Of a DNA stretch of 64,000 bases, positions 36,901-41,530 are shown piece after piece (the first letter of the stretch is position 1; each line of letters opens with the position of its first letter). Source of the stretch: Corbicula japonica (taxonomy: Eukaryota > Mollusca > Bivalvia > Venerida > Cyrenidae); the NCBI GenBank assembly GCA_038501625.1, contig JAZAYU010000034.1:744001-808000 (forward strand), read 5' to 3'. A model generated the notes under the pieces. It was not told the origin of the DNA, ran no database searches, and saw only the letters and a program-made list of their open reading frames with translations. The translations under genes were made by a program, and so were the position numbers.

Positions 36901-38624
36901 AAAAACCTTTATTTTTGTTCAGGCATGCTAGGAGGCCTGTCTATTTGTCTGTAACTGTTTGTTATGCTGGCAACCTTGACCATTTCACCAAATGGGATAT
37001 AGCAGTTATCTCTCATGGTGATAAGGGTAGATTGAGATTTCTCACTTACTAGACAGAAAAATCTCTATTTTTAGCCGTGTGAGATTTCCTTATCTCGCAT
37101 GGCCTTATCTAACACTCCGCGTGCTCGCGTACTTTCGTATTATTGCGCACCGTATTAATTGAGCACTTTCATTATTGATTTAGCCAACGTCATGATGCTT
37201 ATAACTACGTCATTTAAGTTTATTATGTGACGTAATTAAGCAAATGTTTACTTTTTCAAACAGAGCAAGCTGTTGATTTTGTTTTATCAGGATTTATTTC
37301 AAAAATCATTTGGAAAGTATCCACTCGGAGGTTGCTAAATTCTCAACGCTGGAACTTGGAAGTGTTAATCGTGGTATGAGTCTGAAAATGCTGATTTTTT
37401 TAGAGTGTTTCATTCTTATACCGCTGTTGCGAGCTTCGTTAAACATCAGGATCTATGAAGAAAGTGAATGGAGAATAAAATAGAAAATATACTTCTGTTT
37501 AATCGGGATATTTCAACTGGTATGTACAATTCAATTTTTTTGAATTTTGAATTGTGACGAAATCGCGAATAACCTTCAAAATCGCAGATCCGTTTTCAAA
37601 GGATAAACCAGCTGTTTTCATTCAATGAAAACACGATTCTTTTCCTTTCTTTTATTTGTAACGATATTGTTGAAGGCCTACATGTTAGGATTGATGAACG
37701 TTGACAGGACTTTGTATTCGTGGCTGATTTACCGTTCCTACTGGAAGTTACGCAAAAGAAATAGTTCTCTAAAATCGCGTTTTTTTTTTTAATTTTAAAG
37801 AACTTTGTTTAAATCTTCAAGAAGTAAGTGAGAAAAATAATCAATCATTGGTATTCGGCGAAGATCGCGGTATCCCAACCCTCGGGCAATGCTTTCCAGA
37901 CGGAAACTCGGCACAGCCTCGTTTCCGTCTGGAAAGCATTACCCTCGGGTTGAGATACCTTGATCTTCGCCGAATACCAATGATAGATTCTCTTTATGTG
38001 CCATCCAATCATGACTTACACTGTTTGTTTTAAGATTCATAAGGTTATTTCTGATCAAGTAATGAACAGTGTAGATCCAGATCAGATGGCAAAGATGTGC
38101 CAGCTGATCTGGATCTACACTGGAAACTCATGTGATGAAACCCATACCCAAGCACCTGATTGGCTGAAATGGTGACATGTCACCACAGCAGTCACAGTTT
38201 TATTTTTATGATCTTGTGATCTTGGCCCCATCAGACACTCTCTTGAAAAAGTGTTGTGCAAAAGCTCAATGTCTTTTTCATTGTCATGCACCTACTTTGG
38301 GGCCATGTGTCACTTCTGTGACAATTATTGTGTGAGTAAGTCTGTGTCAAAATTGTATGTCACAATGTGCTGGACATATTTACAACATGGCCTAAGATCA
38401 TAAAACTAAATCTAGTACCAGTCTCAGATCTCAATCATCCGATTGGCTGAAATGGTGACTGGATGCAGTTCAGCCAATCAGATGCTTGAGATTTGAGATT
38501 GGTTCCAAATCTCAGTTTAATCATCCTCAGCACTGATTATTTTTTCTTTGAACATTTCAGGGAGCTAAGAGAAGCATTTAACTCTGTTGACAGTGCCAAC
38601 CTTGGCTACCTCACAAAACAAGAT
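914..38624 (+). CDS. EF-hand / nucleoside 2-deoxyribosyltransferase-like protein, 11 exons seen, 3' incomplete
   Basis: Exons: 914-984, 6061-6170, 10937-11051, 12140-12189, 27658-27749, 32641-32694, 33112-33190, 34723-34801, 35832-35952, 36300-36382, 38561-38624. All introns are GT/AG and every junction keeps frame (918 nt, 306 aa). The product starts with a Lys/Ser-rich basic leader (MASKKRNSSSS), then has an EF-hand-like stretch (KPDHITFGEF). From about residue 116 comes a Rossmann-like domain starting VFLGGSCNPTQWR, continuing YNPQVQHWKPEL, MADFLFFVIDSKTR and SMIEVAYLIG. This is the pattern of nucleoside 2-deoxyribosyltransferase-like domains, where the Glu in SMIE would match the catalytic nucleophile. 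A later EF-hand helix reads LREAFNSVDSANLGYLTKQD. Enzyme activity and calcium binding are not shown; the EF loops look degenerate. The exon after 38624 is not visible; the 500-N gap begins 313 bp downstream. Confidence 0.82.
985..1662. other. Intron 1 sequence without recognised features
   Basis: AT-rich intronic DNA. A 64-codon minus frame with hydrophobic stretches (1432-1626) is present, but no splice context or family was recognised. Confidence 0.5.
1663..3016. mobile_element. hAT-like MITE with CAGGGTTGGC ends
   Basis: The ends CAGGGTTGGC at 1663 and GCCAACCCTG at 3016 are perfect 10-bp inverted repeats, the CAGGG start being usual for hAT elements. The flanks TAAAAGAT and TAAAAGAA nearly match but are offset by two bases, so the target duplication is uncertain. 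Subterminal DNA is rich in GGTCAATACTGG-type direct repeats at both ends. The interior holds a degenerate duplication (1905-1975 against 2493-2565). No transposase frame is present. Confidence 0.55.
3438..5700 (+). mobile_element. Helitron-like/pearl-type non-autonomous element, family 1, copy 1
   Basis: The 5' end is TTTTAGCTCACCTGAGCAC, with a 13-bp-stem hairpin at 3444-3472. A GTCGTGC microrepeat follows (3492-3540). The core has four units of about 175 bp (AAACCACAAGGCCTAGAGC, GGCCCCGCCCCAGGGGTC), then diverged units. The 3' part has an inverted match to the 5' end (GTACTCAGGTGAGC) and ends with the hairpin GGGCCATGATGGCCC plus TCTTGTTTT. Hairpin ends and central tandem units are typical of bivalve pearl and HINE-type elements. 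No coding frame is present. A foreign block of about 680 bp (4370-5055) interrupts the array. Confidence 0.75.
4847..5015. mobile_element. TTAA-MITE, truncated copy
   Basis: It starts TTAACCCTTTCGTCC and carries GTGTAGATCCAGATCAGCC and GATCCTGATCAGATGG; the right terminus is lost. It sits in the block interrupting the Helitron-like element. Near-identical stretches TTCTACCTGTCTTCAGCTAT lie at 4540 and 5034. Confidence 0.7.
6061..6170 (+). CDS. Exon 2 of the deoxyribosyltransferase-like gene
   Basis: The acceptor is TTTATTTGCAG and the donor GG|GTAAGG. In the phase set by exon 1 it reads TLWNVFNQHCDEEQHLHFSK and then LRSACNALHLFPSTSQ, with no stop. It resembles the first helix and loop of an EF-hand pair. 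Confidence 0.75.
6388..7546. mobile_element. hAT-like element with GGGGCGGC subterminal repeats
   Basis: The right end (CGCCGCCCCAATATCC...CTACGCCCCTG) and the left end (CATAGGCATAGTCAATGGGGCGGC) are inverted but diverged. CAGGGGCGTAGGC is a common hAT terminus. The flanks GTATGTAT and GTATGCTA may be a decayed 8-bp target duplication. It carries the SINE at 6706-6965 and no transposase. Confidence 0.4.
6706..6965 (+). repeat. tRNA-derived SINE
   Basis: The head has a pol III A-box-like TTAGCAAAGTGGTTAGCGC (6712-6730) and a B-box GGTTTGATCCC (6756-6766). A tRNA-unrelated body follows with GTCGTTCGGACGGGACTTAA and AACCAAGGTCC, a core motif I know from metazoan SINEs. The 3' end is about ATAATAAATGG. 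The copy looks old. Confidence 0.75.
7764..8530 (+). repeat. Left TIR of the 2.9 kb element
   Basis: This arm pairs with 9908-10663. It contains CCGCCATCTTGG (7814-7825), a YY1-like motif. Confidence 0.85.
9908..10663 (-). repeat. Right TIR of the 2.9 kb element
   Basis: Inverted copy of 7764-8530, with small indels near the inner end (9960-10020). Confidence 0.85.
10937..11051 (+). CDS. Exon 3 (EF-hand-like)
   Basis: The acceptor is TTTTTCAG and the donor AAA|GTAAGT. It encodes VHEMLMCAVEYGSPCKPDHI followed by TFGEFCVLVSELRSYYYLK. The D-x-ITFGEF pattern resembles the end of an EF-hand loop and its F helix. It lies just outside the right end of the 2.9 kb transposon at 7764-10663. Confidence 0.8.
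11114..11240. mobile_element. Hairpin MITE, copy 1
   Basis: The arms CTGAAGATTATAAAACTGAG and GAGACTGGTTTCCATTCTCA with AGCCAATCAGATGCTTGAG fold on themselves. The left arm has lost part of its inner segment (CAACTGGTCTGG). Confidence 0.8.
12045..12100. mobile_element. TTAA-MITE fragment
   Basis: AGTGAACAGTGTAGATCCAG and ATCAGCC match the internal left arm of the TTAA-MITE family; both termini are missing. It ends about 40 bp before exon 4. Confidence 0.6.
12140..12189 (+). CDS. Exon 4 (basic linker)
   Basis: The acceptor is CCACACAG and the donor GAG|GTAAGA. It is a 50-nt microexon reading NLCRTRIEQNLTKRKRR in the frame carried from exon 3. It links the N-terminal helical region to the catalytic-like domain and precedes a 15.5 kb intron. 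Confidence 0.7.
12451..12573. mobile_element. Hairpin MITE, copy 2
   Basis: GGGCCATAGGTCATAAAACT pairs with AGTTTAATGACCTTGGGCCC. The loop is shortened (GGAGACCAGATGC). Confidence 0.8.
13243..13385. mobile_element. Hairpin MITE, copy 3
   Basis: This is an almost perfect 143-bp palindrome: CAAGGTTATAAAACTGAGCA through GCGACTGGTCGC at the centre and back to GCTTTATAACCTTCAGCCC. Confidence 0.9.
13677..13815. mobile_element. Hairpin MITE, copy 4
   Basis: An almost perfect palindrome with centre GGCGACCAGTCGCC. It is over 90 percent like copy 3 by eye, suggesting recent spread. Confidence 0.9.
13889..14119. mobile_element. TTAA-MITE, full-length copy
   Basis: It starts TTAATCCTTTCCTCCATATA and ends TATATATGGAGGAAAGGGTT. 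The inside has four GTGTAGATCC/GATCAG-type subrepeats in inverted arrangement (about 230 bp). Confidence 0.85.
14438..14678. mobile_element. TTAA-MITE, diverged copy
   Basis: The ends are AAACCCTTAACTCCATAAAT and GATGGAGTAAAAGGTTTAAA, with the family's GATCCTGATCAGCTGGCATG inside. Confidence 0.8.
14778..14916. mobile_element. Hairpin MITE, copy 5
   Basis: GTTTATAAAACTGATATTGG and CTTAGTTTTATAACCTTGG flank inverted CTCAAGCATCTGATTTGCTG arms. Confidence 0.85.
15362..15398. repeat. (ATC)n microsatellite
   Basis: A short CATCATCATCGTCATCATCA run. Confidence 0.85.
15590..15800 (+). repeat. Fragment of a dispersed element (GGCATATAGTGTTGCACTTG type)
   Basis: GGCATATAGTGTTGCACTTG, GGCATCAACTTTTC and TAGATTTCTTTCGAACTT resemble 35066-35270. 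This is a repeat I know from bivalve genomes, usually with an upstream ATGCCCCC and variable tandem units. Only an internal piece is kept here. Confidence 0.5.
16010..16087. mobile_element. TATACTTAAAG hairpin MITE, left copy
   Basis: TATACTTAAAGAAATTAGAA begins a hairpin whose right arm is degraded (AAGAAGTTGCATTTTTATTT). It is the same family as 56292-56383. Confidence 0.7.
16102..16998. mobile_element. Tigger/pogo-like non-autonomous element (897 bp, TA target)
   Basis: The ends CACTGCAGACTCTTTATAAC and the inverted CACTGCGGACTCTTTATAAC differ at one base over 23 bp and are flanked by TA on both sides. ACTCTTTATAACGCGG resembles the ends of Tigger/pogo elements. The interior contains a tandem repeat of about 28 bp (TTTTCCCGCGCAAAATACAT type, 16170-16230) and no transposase. 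Confidence 0.65.
17008..17096. mobile_element. TATACTTAAAG hairpin MITE, right copy
   Basis: GAAATAAGAAACGCAACTTC pairs with GAAGTTGCGTTTCTAATTTC and ends TTAAGTATATA. Together with 16010-16087 it brackets the pogo-like element. Confidence 0.7.
17255..17345. repeat. Self-complementary (GAT)n/(ATC)n microsatellite
   Basis: GATGATGATGATAATGATGA runs into CATCATCGTCATTATCATCA. The two halves are reverse complements and can form a hairpin. Confidence 0.85.
17815..18485. repeat. Minisatellite (~45 bp, GGTATTGCCATGTGTGGGGG), first block
   Basis: Units of the type TATAGATATTCACCTAAGGT plus ATTGCCATGTGTGGGGGTT repeat about 10 times. The TTAA-MITE at 17899-18139 interrupts the array; repeat units (ATAGCAAGGTGTGGGGGTT) lie on both sides. 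The array resumes at 20476. Confidence 0.85.
17899..18139. mobile_element. TTAA-MITE inserted in the minisatellite
   Basis: The ends are TTAACCCTTTCCTGTACAGA and TATATCCAGATAAGGGTT. The central arms (CAGATCAGCCGGCACATCCG and inverse) are perfect for about 40 bp. Confidence 0.88.
18484..20475 (+). mobile_element. Helitron-like element, family 2, copy A
   Basis: The 5' end is TTTGTTTCGCCTGCGATAGC, with hairpin CCTGCGATAGCAGG (18491-18504) and a short GTCGTCGTCGGC run. About 11 tandem units of about 165 bp follow (GAAAGTACTTGTCCTATTCA, AGTTATGCCCCTTTCAAATG). The 3' end is GCAGGCGACACATG (inverse of the 5' end), the hairpin GTGTTCCGCGGAACAC (20450-20465), six bases, then CTAG. A 3' hairpin followed by CTAG is the Helitron terminus. 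No Rep/Hel frame is present, so it is non-autonomous. It interrupts the minisatellite. Confidence 0.75.
20476..20650. repeat. Minisatellite, second block
   Basis: ATTACCAGGTGTGGGAGTTA and GGTATTGGCAGGCAGGAGGG continue the array of 17815-18485 beyond the inserted element. Confidence 0.7.
20651..23685 (+). mobile_element. Helitron-like element, family 2, copy B (split by a family 1 insertion)
   Basis: The 5' part TTTTTGTGTCGCCTGCGATA (20651-20799) and the 3' part (23482-23685, ending in hairpin GTGTTCTCAGGAACAC, then CTAG at 23682) belong to family 2. The 2.7 kb between them is a family 1 element, so family 1 moved later. Confidence 0.75.
20800..23481 (+). mobile_element. Helitron-like/pearl-type element, family 1, copy 2 (nested)
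   Basis: It has the same ends as 3438-5700: TTTTAGCTCACCTGAGCAC with its hairpin, and GGGCCATCATGGCCCTCTTG at 23459-23479. It has seven first-type core units of about 168 bp, then three or four diverged units of about 320 bp (GACTAGACCTTAGATATTTG). The larger unit number than copy 1 shows array-length change. No coding frame is present. Confidence 0.82.
24362..24603. mobile_element. TTAA-MITE, full-length with exact TTAA on both sides
   Basis: TTAACCCTTTCCTCGATATA to TATACAGGAAAGGGTTAA. The arms match over about 110 bp with scattered differences. Confidence 0.9.
24604..24730. mobile_element. TTAA-MITE-related fragment
   Basis: ACAGTGTAGATCCAGATCAG followed by diverged sequence and CCACACCGTTCCCACATG. 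It abuts the previous copy. Confidence 0.5.
25226..26260. mobile_element. TTAA-MITE split by a hAT insertion
   Basis: The left part AACCCTTTCCTCCATATATA runs to CTATATGG at 25446; the right part resumes at 26247 with AGTAACTGGTTAA. Removing the hAT and one target copy restores the expected ...TATATGGAG...GGTTAA terminus. Confidence 0.8.
25447..26238. mobile_element. hAT transposon, non-autonomous (792 bp), 8-bp TSD CTATATGG
   Basis: The ends TAGTGATGTGCCGATGATCG and the inverted TAGTGTTGGGAAATCGG resemble hAT TIRs. They are flanked by exact CTATATGG at 25439-25446 and 26239-26246. Subterminal ATCGAT/CGAT repeats at both ends fit hAT transposase binding sites. A 67-codon frame (25543-25746), in which ATGGCGGCCCGAGAG could be a start, may be a remnant; no DDE or zinc-finger motif is seen. 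Confidence 0.85.
26440..26610. repeat. hAT-like remnant (GGGGCAGATCCAGAGGGGGTTC)
   Basis: AGGGGCAGATCCAGAGGGGG to CTTGCATCTGATCCTGGG; related pieces occur at 25987-26125 and 35515-35700. The inverted GGATC ends are weak. Confidence 0.4.
26962..27159. mobile_element. TTAA-MITE, internally deleted
   Basis: TTAATCTTTTCCTCCATAGA to TATGGAGGAAAGAGTTAA, with TTAA at both ends. About 40 bp shorter than full length (deletion near 27085). Confidence 0.85.
27160..27657. other. Intron 4, 3' part, no recognised element
   Basis: AT-rich DNA leading to the exon 5 acceptor. A 92-codon frame at 27341-27619 shows no family and no splice support. Confidence 0.5.
27658..27749 (+). CDS. Exon 5 (start of the deoxyribosyltransferase-like domain)
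   Basis: The acceptor is TTGTTTCAG and the donor CCT|GTAAGT. It encodes VFLGGSCNPTQWRAEIAIPY and then FKENGITFYNP. FLGGS plus a Trp-Arg pair and a following Y-N-P is the first beta-alpha-beta unit of this family and its nucleoside/phosphate-binding loop. Confidence 0.88.
27953..28095. mobile_element. Hairpin MITE, copy 6
   Basis: GGTTATAAAACTGAGCATGG and CCATGCTCAGTTTTATAATC flank GGCGACTGGTCACC. The arms are nearly perfect. Confidence 0.9.
28480..32324. mobile_element. Possible 3.8 kb element with TTATCGAGCTCTAGCT ends
   Basis: TTATCGAGCTCTAGCT at 28480-28495 is perfectly inverted at 32309-32324. A GC-rich hairpin GCTCGGGTCGCGAAGCGACC plus CGAGC follows the left end. The interior is AT-rich without long frames and holds a TTAA-MITE. 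No target duplication was seen, so a chance match of a partly self-complementary motif remains possible. Confidence 0.4.
30235..30466. mobile_element. TTAA-MITE copy
   Basis: TATCCTTTTACTCTACAGAC to TTTACATGGAGGAAAGGGTT followed by AA; a deletion lies in the left half near 30306. Confidence 0.8.
32641..32694 (+). CDS. Exon 6 (NAGNAG acceptor)
   Basis: It is an in-phase 54-nt exon reading QVQHWKPELMELEAQAKQ. The acceptor region is TTTTACAGCAG, so either AG could be used and the first Gln would be kept or dropped. The donor is CAG|GTAATG. Confidence 0.85.
33112..33190 (+). CDS. Exon 7 (catalytic-Glu region)
   Basis: The acceptor is TTTATTTCAG and the donor ATAG|GTAGGA. It encodes MADFLFFVIDSKTRAISSMI followed by EVAYLIG. 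The hydrophobic strand, the D-x-x-TR and the S-x-x-E-x-x-Y motif match the family's core. The Glu is the expected nucleophile position by analogy. Confidence 0.88.
33350..34373. mobile_element. Non-autonomous DNA element with GGGGCTGTCACACTATGACG ends
   Basis: The left end GGGGCTGTCACACTATGACG plus TTC is inverted at 34350-34373 (GAACGTCATAGTGTGAGGGC plus CCC), 3 differences in about 24 bp. The flanks carry ATAA on both sides, too short to be sure. The interior has many AACGTTC/GAACG motifs. It sits in intron 7 and holds the insertion at 33412-33673. Confidence 0.6.
33412..33673. mobile_element. Long-hairpin insertion with a 14-bp flanking duplication
   Basis: ATCATTCATTTTTT at 33398-33411 and 33674-33687 brackets 262 bp. 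Most of this is a long palindrome (CTCTTTTTACATGACGTTTC, GGCCATGCGGCCTTTATCAA and inverse) plus an asymmetric tail. Confidence 0.6.
34471..34695. mobile_element. TTAA-MITE, exact TTAA ends
   Basis: TTAACCTTTTACATGTACTC to ATCAATGGAGTAAAGGGTTA plus A. It ends 27 bp before exon 8, so it supplies sequence close to the branch point. Confidence 0.85.
34723..34801 (+). CDS. Exon 8
   Basis: The acceptor is TTTTTCAG and the donor GAA|GTAAGC. It encodes ATQRQVVVTMCDYKEPVELN and then GQVLSQ. The VVVTMCDY strand continues the Rossmann-like sheet after the SMIE helix. Confidence 0.85.
35056..35290 (+). repeat. Fragment of a dispersed bivalve element (TTATGCCCCCATGAAGTGGG type)
   Basis: TTATGCCCCCATGAAGTGGG, AGGCATTTAGAGTTGCACTC and TGTCCATCCGTATGTACGTC are the usual 5' part of this family. 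It is related to 15590-15800. No 3' end was found. Confidence 0.55.
35832..35952 (+). CDS. Exon 9
   Basis: The acceptor is CTTTTTCAG and the donor GAG|GTATTT. It encodes NEMSEIIKGRLILTDLIERN followed by SVPIFSDIQKALSCTKLSLAE. This is the C-terminal helices of the enzyme-like domain. Confidence 0.85.
36300..36382 (+). CDS. Exon 10
   Basis: The acceptor is TTGTTACAG and the donor TT|GTATGT. It encodes DKRVQDLTLKDGAKPVKHGH and then LKLGRAL, ending in phase 2. A donor after GGCAGG was considered, but only the TTGTT|GTATGT site keeps the phase of exon 11. Confidence 0.72.
36452..36939. mobile_element. Small element with CAGGCCTCCTAG ends
   Basis: CAGGCCTCCTAG at 36452 is inverted at 36928-36939. 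The interior repeats AACCTTTAAAACC motifs at both ends. The flanks TCTATG and TCTATT are suggestive only. CAGG ends and about 8-bp spacing are compatible with hAT. Confidence 0.6.
37848..37983. repeat. Near-perfect 136-bp palindrome
   Basis: The arms ATTGGTATTCGGCGAAGATC and CTTTCCAGACGGAAAC pair with the second half over about 58 bp with few mismatches; the loop is about TCGGCACAGCCTC. It is unusually GC-rich for the area, and no other copy lies in the window. Confidence 0.85.
38010..38130. mobile_element. TTAA-MITE, right-half fragment
   Basis: AACAGTGTAGATCCAGATCA and GCCAGCTGATCTGGATCTAC; the left terminus is missing. Confidence 0.65.
38145..38222. mobile_element. Hairpin MITE fragment
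   Basis: CACCTGATTGGCTGAAATGG and a decayed right arm (TTATTTTTATGATCTTG). Confidence 0.5.
38392..38530. mobile_element. Hairpin MITE, copy 7
   Basis: AAGATCATAAAACTAAATCT and inverted CTCAGTTTAATCATCCTCAG flank AGCCAATCAGATGCTTGAG arms. It ends about 30 bp before exon 11. Confidence 0.85.
38561..38624 (+). CDS. Exon 11 (EF-hand helix; gene continues)
   Basis: The acceptor is AACATTTCAG and the donor GAT|GTAAGT. It encodes LELREAFNSVDSANLGYLTK and then QD, the E helix and loop of a canonical-looking EF-hand (D-x-A-x-x-G-Y-L). The next exon is not visible before the gap at 38938, so the 3' end is missing or lies in unassembled or downstream sequence. Confidence 0.83.
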
Positions 38625-38682
38625 GTAAGTTGTACAACACTTTAGAATGTAAACTTGCTTAAAGCTTGCCTCTATATTTATT

Positions 38683-38752
38683 TTTGAATATTTTACAATA
38701 AAAGGCCTTTATTTCCATAGATTAGAGCCTTTATAAAAACCTTTATTTTTGT
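38683..38752 (+). repeat. Exact duplicate of 36842-36911
   Basis: About 70 bp (TTTATTTTTGAATATTTTAC through TAGAGCCTTTATAAAAACCT and TTATTTTTGT) repeat without a visible difference. It is the right part of the CAGGCCTCCTAG element and lies just upstream of the gap. Confidence 0.8.
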
Positions 38753-38754
38753 GG

Positions 38755-38937
38755 GACCAGTGGAGATCCAAATCAGCTGGCACATCCATGGCATCTAATC
38801 TGGATCTACACTGGTGGCATCTTGCTCAGAAATAACCTAATGAATCTAAAAGCCAACAATTTAGATCCTGATTAGATGGCATGGAAGTTCCATCTGATCT
38901 GGATCAAAACTGTTCACCCATGCAATAAAGTTATATC
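38755..38937. mobile_element. TTAA-MITE truncated by the assembly gap
   Basis: GGACCAGTGGAGATCCAAAT through GATCAAAACTGTTCACCCAT; the right terminus falls in the run of N. Confidence 0.75.
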
Positions 38938-39437
38938 NNNNNNNNNNNNNNNNNNNNNNNNNNNNNNNNNNNNNNNNNNNNNNNNNNNNNNNNNNNNNNN
39001 NNNNNNNNNNNNNNNNNNNNNNNNNNNNNNNNNNNNNNNNNNNNNNNNNNNNNNNNNNNNNNNNNNNNNNNNNNNNNNNNNNNNNNNNNNNNNNNNNNNN
39101 NNNNNNNNNNNNNNNNNNNNNNNNNNNNNNNNNNNNNNNNNNNNNNNNNNNNNNNNNNNNNNNNNNNNNNNNNNNNNNNNNNNNNNNNNNNNNNNNNNNN
39201 NNNNNNNNNNNNNNNNNNNNNNNNNNNNNNNNNNNNNNNNNNNNNNNNNNNNNNNNNNNNNNNNNNNNNNNNNNNNNNNNNNNNNNNNNNNNNNNNNNNN
39301 NNNNNNNNNNNNNNNNNNNNNNNNNNNNNNNNNNNNNNNNNNNNNNNNNNNNNNNNNNNNNNNNNNNNNNNNNNNNNNNNNNNNNNNNNNNNNNNNNNNN
39401 NNNNNNNNNNNNNNNNNNNNNNNNNNNNNNNNNNNNN
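38938..39437. other. Assembly gap, exactly 500 N
   Basis: The round size suggests a placeholder and not a measured gap. Long frames reported across it are artefacts. It is bounded by a MITE on the left and a satellite on the right. Confidence 0.99.
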
Positions 39438-39800
39438 CGCCCCATATCTGACAATTCTGTCCTATATCTGGCAATACCTCCTATCATCTGACAATTCTGT
39501 CTCATCTCTGGCAATACTGCCTCATATCTAACAACTCCGTCTTATATCTCGCAATACCGCCCCATATCTGGCAATTCCGTCTTATATCTGGCAATACCGC
39601 CTAGTAATATCTGACAATTTTGTCTCATCTCTGGCAATACTGCCTCGTATCTAACAACTCCTTCTTATCCCTGGGAATACAGCCCCATATCTGACAATTC
39701 TGTCTTGTCTCTGGCAACACTTCCTCTTATCCTACAATTCTGTCTTATCTCTGGCAATACTTCCTTGTATCTGACAATTCTGTCTCGTTTCTGGCAATTT
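39438..39800. repeat. ~20-bp satellite (ATCTGACAATTCTGTCTC / ATCTGGCAATACTGCCTC)
   Basis: Alternating 20-21 bp units make a 40-42 bp higher-order unit repeated about nine times, with the array running directly out of the gap. It probably extends into it and explains the break in assembly. Confidence 0.85.
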
Positions 39801-39927
39801 AGTCCGTTCACCATTTCCATTTGATGAAAATATCTCTACAAAATAAAAACACATTGTAAGTCATCACATTAATCTCCCTTTGAAATATAAAGTCTTCATT
39901 TCAAAGCAAGCATTCGGAATTTTAAAT

Positions 39928-40945
39928 CTATATTACTAAAAATTCCTTTCCCGGACTTACACCTAGTATAAAACGCTTAACTCGTCGGCATATCTGCCCA
40001 AACCTTAATACTAGAAAAAAATGCCCTTTTTGACATAAAATATGCCAGTACACAGCGGATTCCCAGCAAGGCACAACAATAACGAATTTCGCTTTATCGG
40101 ATTCCATCTTTAATAATACTCTGTAAGTAATGGGAATGGATGGCACAAAATATCCAAAATCATTGCACAAAAATCGGTGAATGCATCTATGCATGTAGAA
40201 GATTTCAAAATATAGAAAAGAAAACGAACTTCAGCATTATCCTCTGAAGCAAACCAGTCAATCTTATACCGACCAAAACATATTTGCAGTAAATCAAATC
40301 ATCAAAATTCTTATAATTATATAATCAGCTTCTTTATTTTCTGATCAAGAAATTCATTCAATCTCAAGAAAAATTGATTTTTTTTTCAAAATTGAAAAAT
40401 CTTATTGTATCTTTTAAACCTTTTTTCATAGAGCCTTTTTTATCGTAGCAACTGCTTGATTAACAAAAACCATTTAACTCTTTTATGAGCCAAAATATGC
40501 GCTAACGACTGTAAAACCCTATACACTCCAAGTGGAAGAATAGAGTGATTCTTTACAATGCCAATAACCTTGAGAAACGCCATTTTTAGCCGACATTTCG
40601 TACCCTACATAACCCTTACAACTCATATCGGGGTATACTATTTTCAAACTCTTCTGACATTGAAATATATTTCTGCCGTTAATAAAAACTGACAGATTCC
40701 CAAAATAATAATTGTTTTACGGAATCTGGGGAAAGAGCAAAATATGAATCCGAGTGGACGGCGGTAAGTACATCCGCACTTAAATATCTGGTCATTATCT
40801 GTGTCACGTGAACTAACACTACCGACACTGAAATAAGTTGCCCAAATATACTAGCAACCTTTCGTACAGGGAATCCTCTATGAATTGTGTGTGCATTTAA
40901 AAGCTTAAAACTGGTATCATTTTCTTTTACCAATCTACTATCCAA
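39928..40945 (-). pseudogene. Decayed DIRS-like (tyrosine-recombinase) retrotransposon, RT/RNase H part
   Basis: The minus frame 40679-40945 reads VRKVASIFGQLISVSVVLVH then VTQIMTRYLSADV and YFALSPDSVKQLLFWESV. This matches the pattern after the RT domain of DIRS elements (ASxxGQIIS, QIMTRYL, LSxxSxxELxFW). Further 3', frame 39928-40194 reads KFVIVVPCWESAVYWHIL, the usual I-V-P-x-W-x-S-x-x-W segment. The two frames are separated by stops, so it is dead. No recombinase or termini were identified. Confidence 0.6.
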
Positions 40946-41530
40946 AATATAAATAATACCCGAATTGATTTTAAAACAATTCCCAAATATTCCAAAATGT
41001 GAACACGGATCAATTAACTTTTGACTTTAGGTATAAAACCACAAAGTAGTAAGTAATTCTAATAATACAAGCGAAACCTTCACCGTCTTCTCAAAATCCT
41101 ACCGCACCCAAACCAGTCATCTAAAAGCATTGAAACCAGCTTCCTTTACGCCACTTCTTAACATGTGGTCTTGTCAACATTGTAAAACATGAGAAGCGGT
41201 TAAATTCTCAAATCAAAAATAAATGTTTTCTTGCCAGATCTTTTCACCGAAACATTCAACGGATTTACAATATATGGCATAACAGTACACCTCTTATTAA
41301 ACATCTAAGTAACAAATCCCAGATAGCTTCATTTACAAAATCTGAATTTAGCAAAGCTGATCACTTAGTTTTACAAACTGTTTTAGGCGAAGTTGGATAC
41401 AATGGCAACTTATAACCATTCTCTACGGTATCTAAGATAAATGAACCCATGAAACGTAAACTTAAACTTGTTCTTTTAATCGTTCTCTCACAATTATATG
41501 TTTTTGGCCATGTAATTGTGCGTAAATCTG

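Noticed and set aside
38861..39514. Long frames of up to 217 codons across the gap
   Set aside because: They consist of N and carry no sequence information.
39438..39800. CRISPR-like regular repeats
   Set aside because: The units are contiguous 20-21 bp satellite copies without unique spacers, and the genome is eukaryotic.
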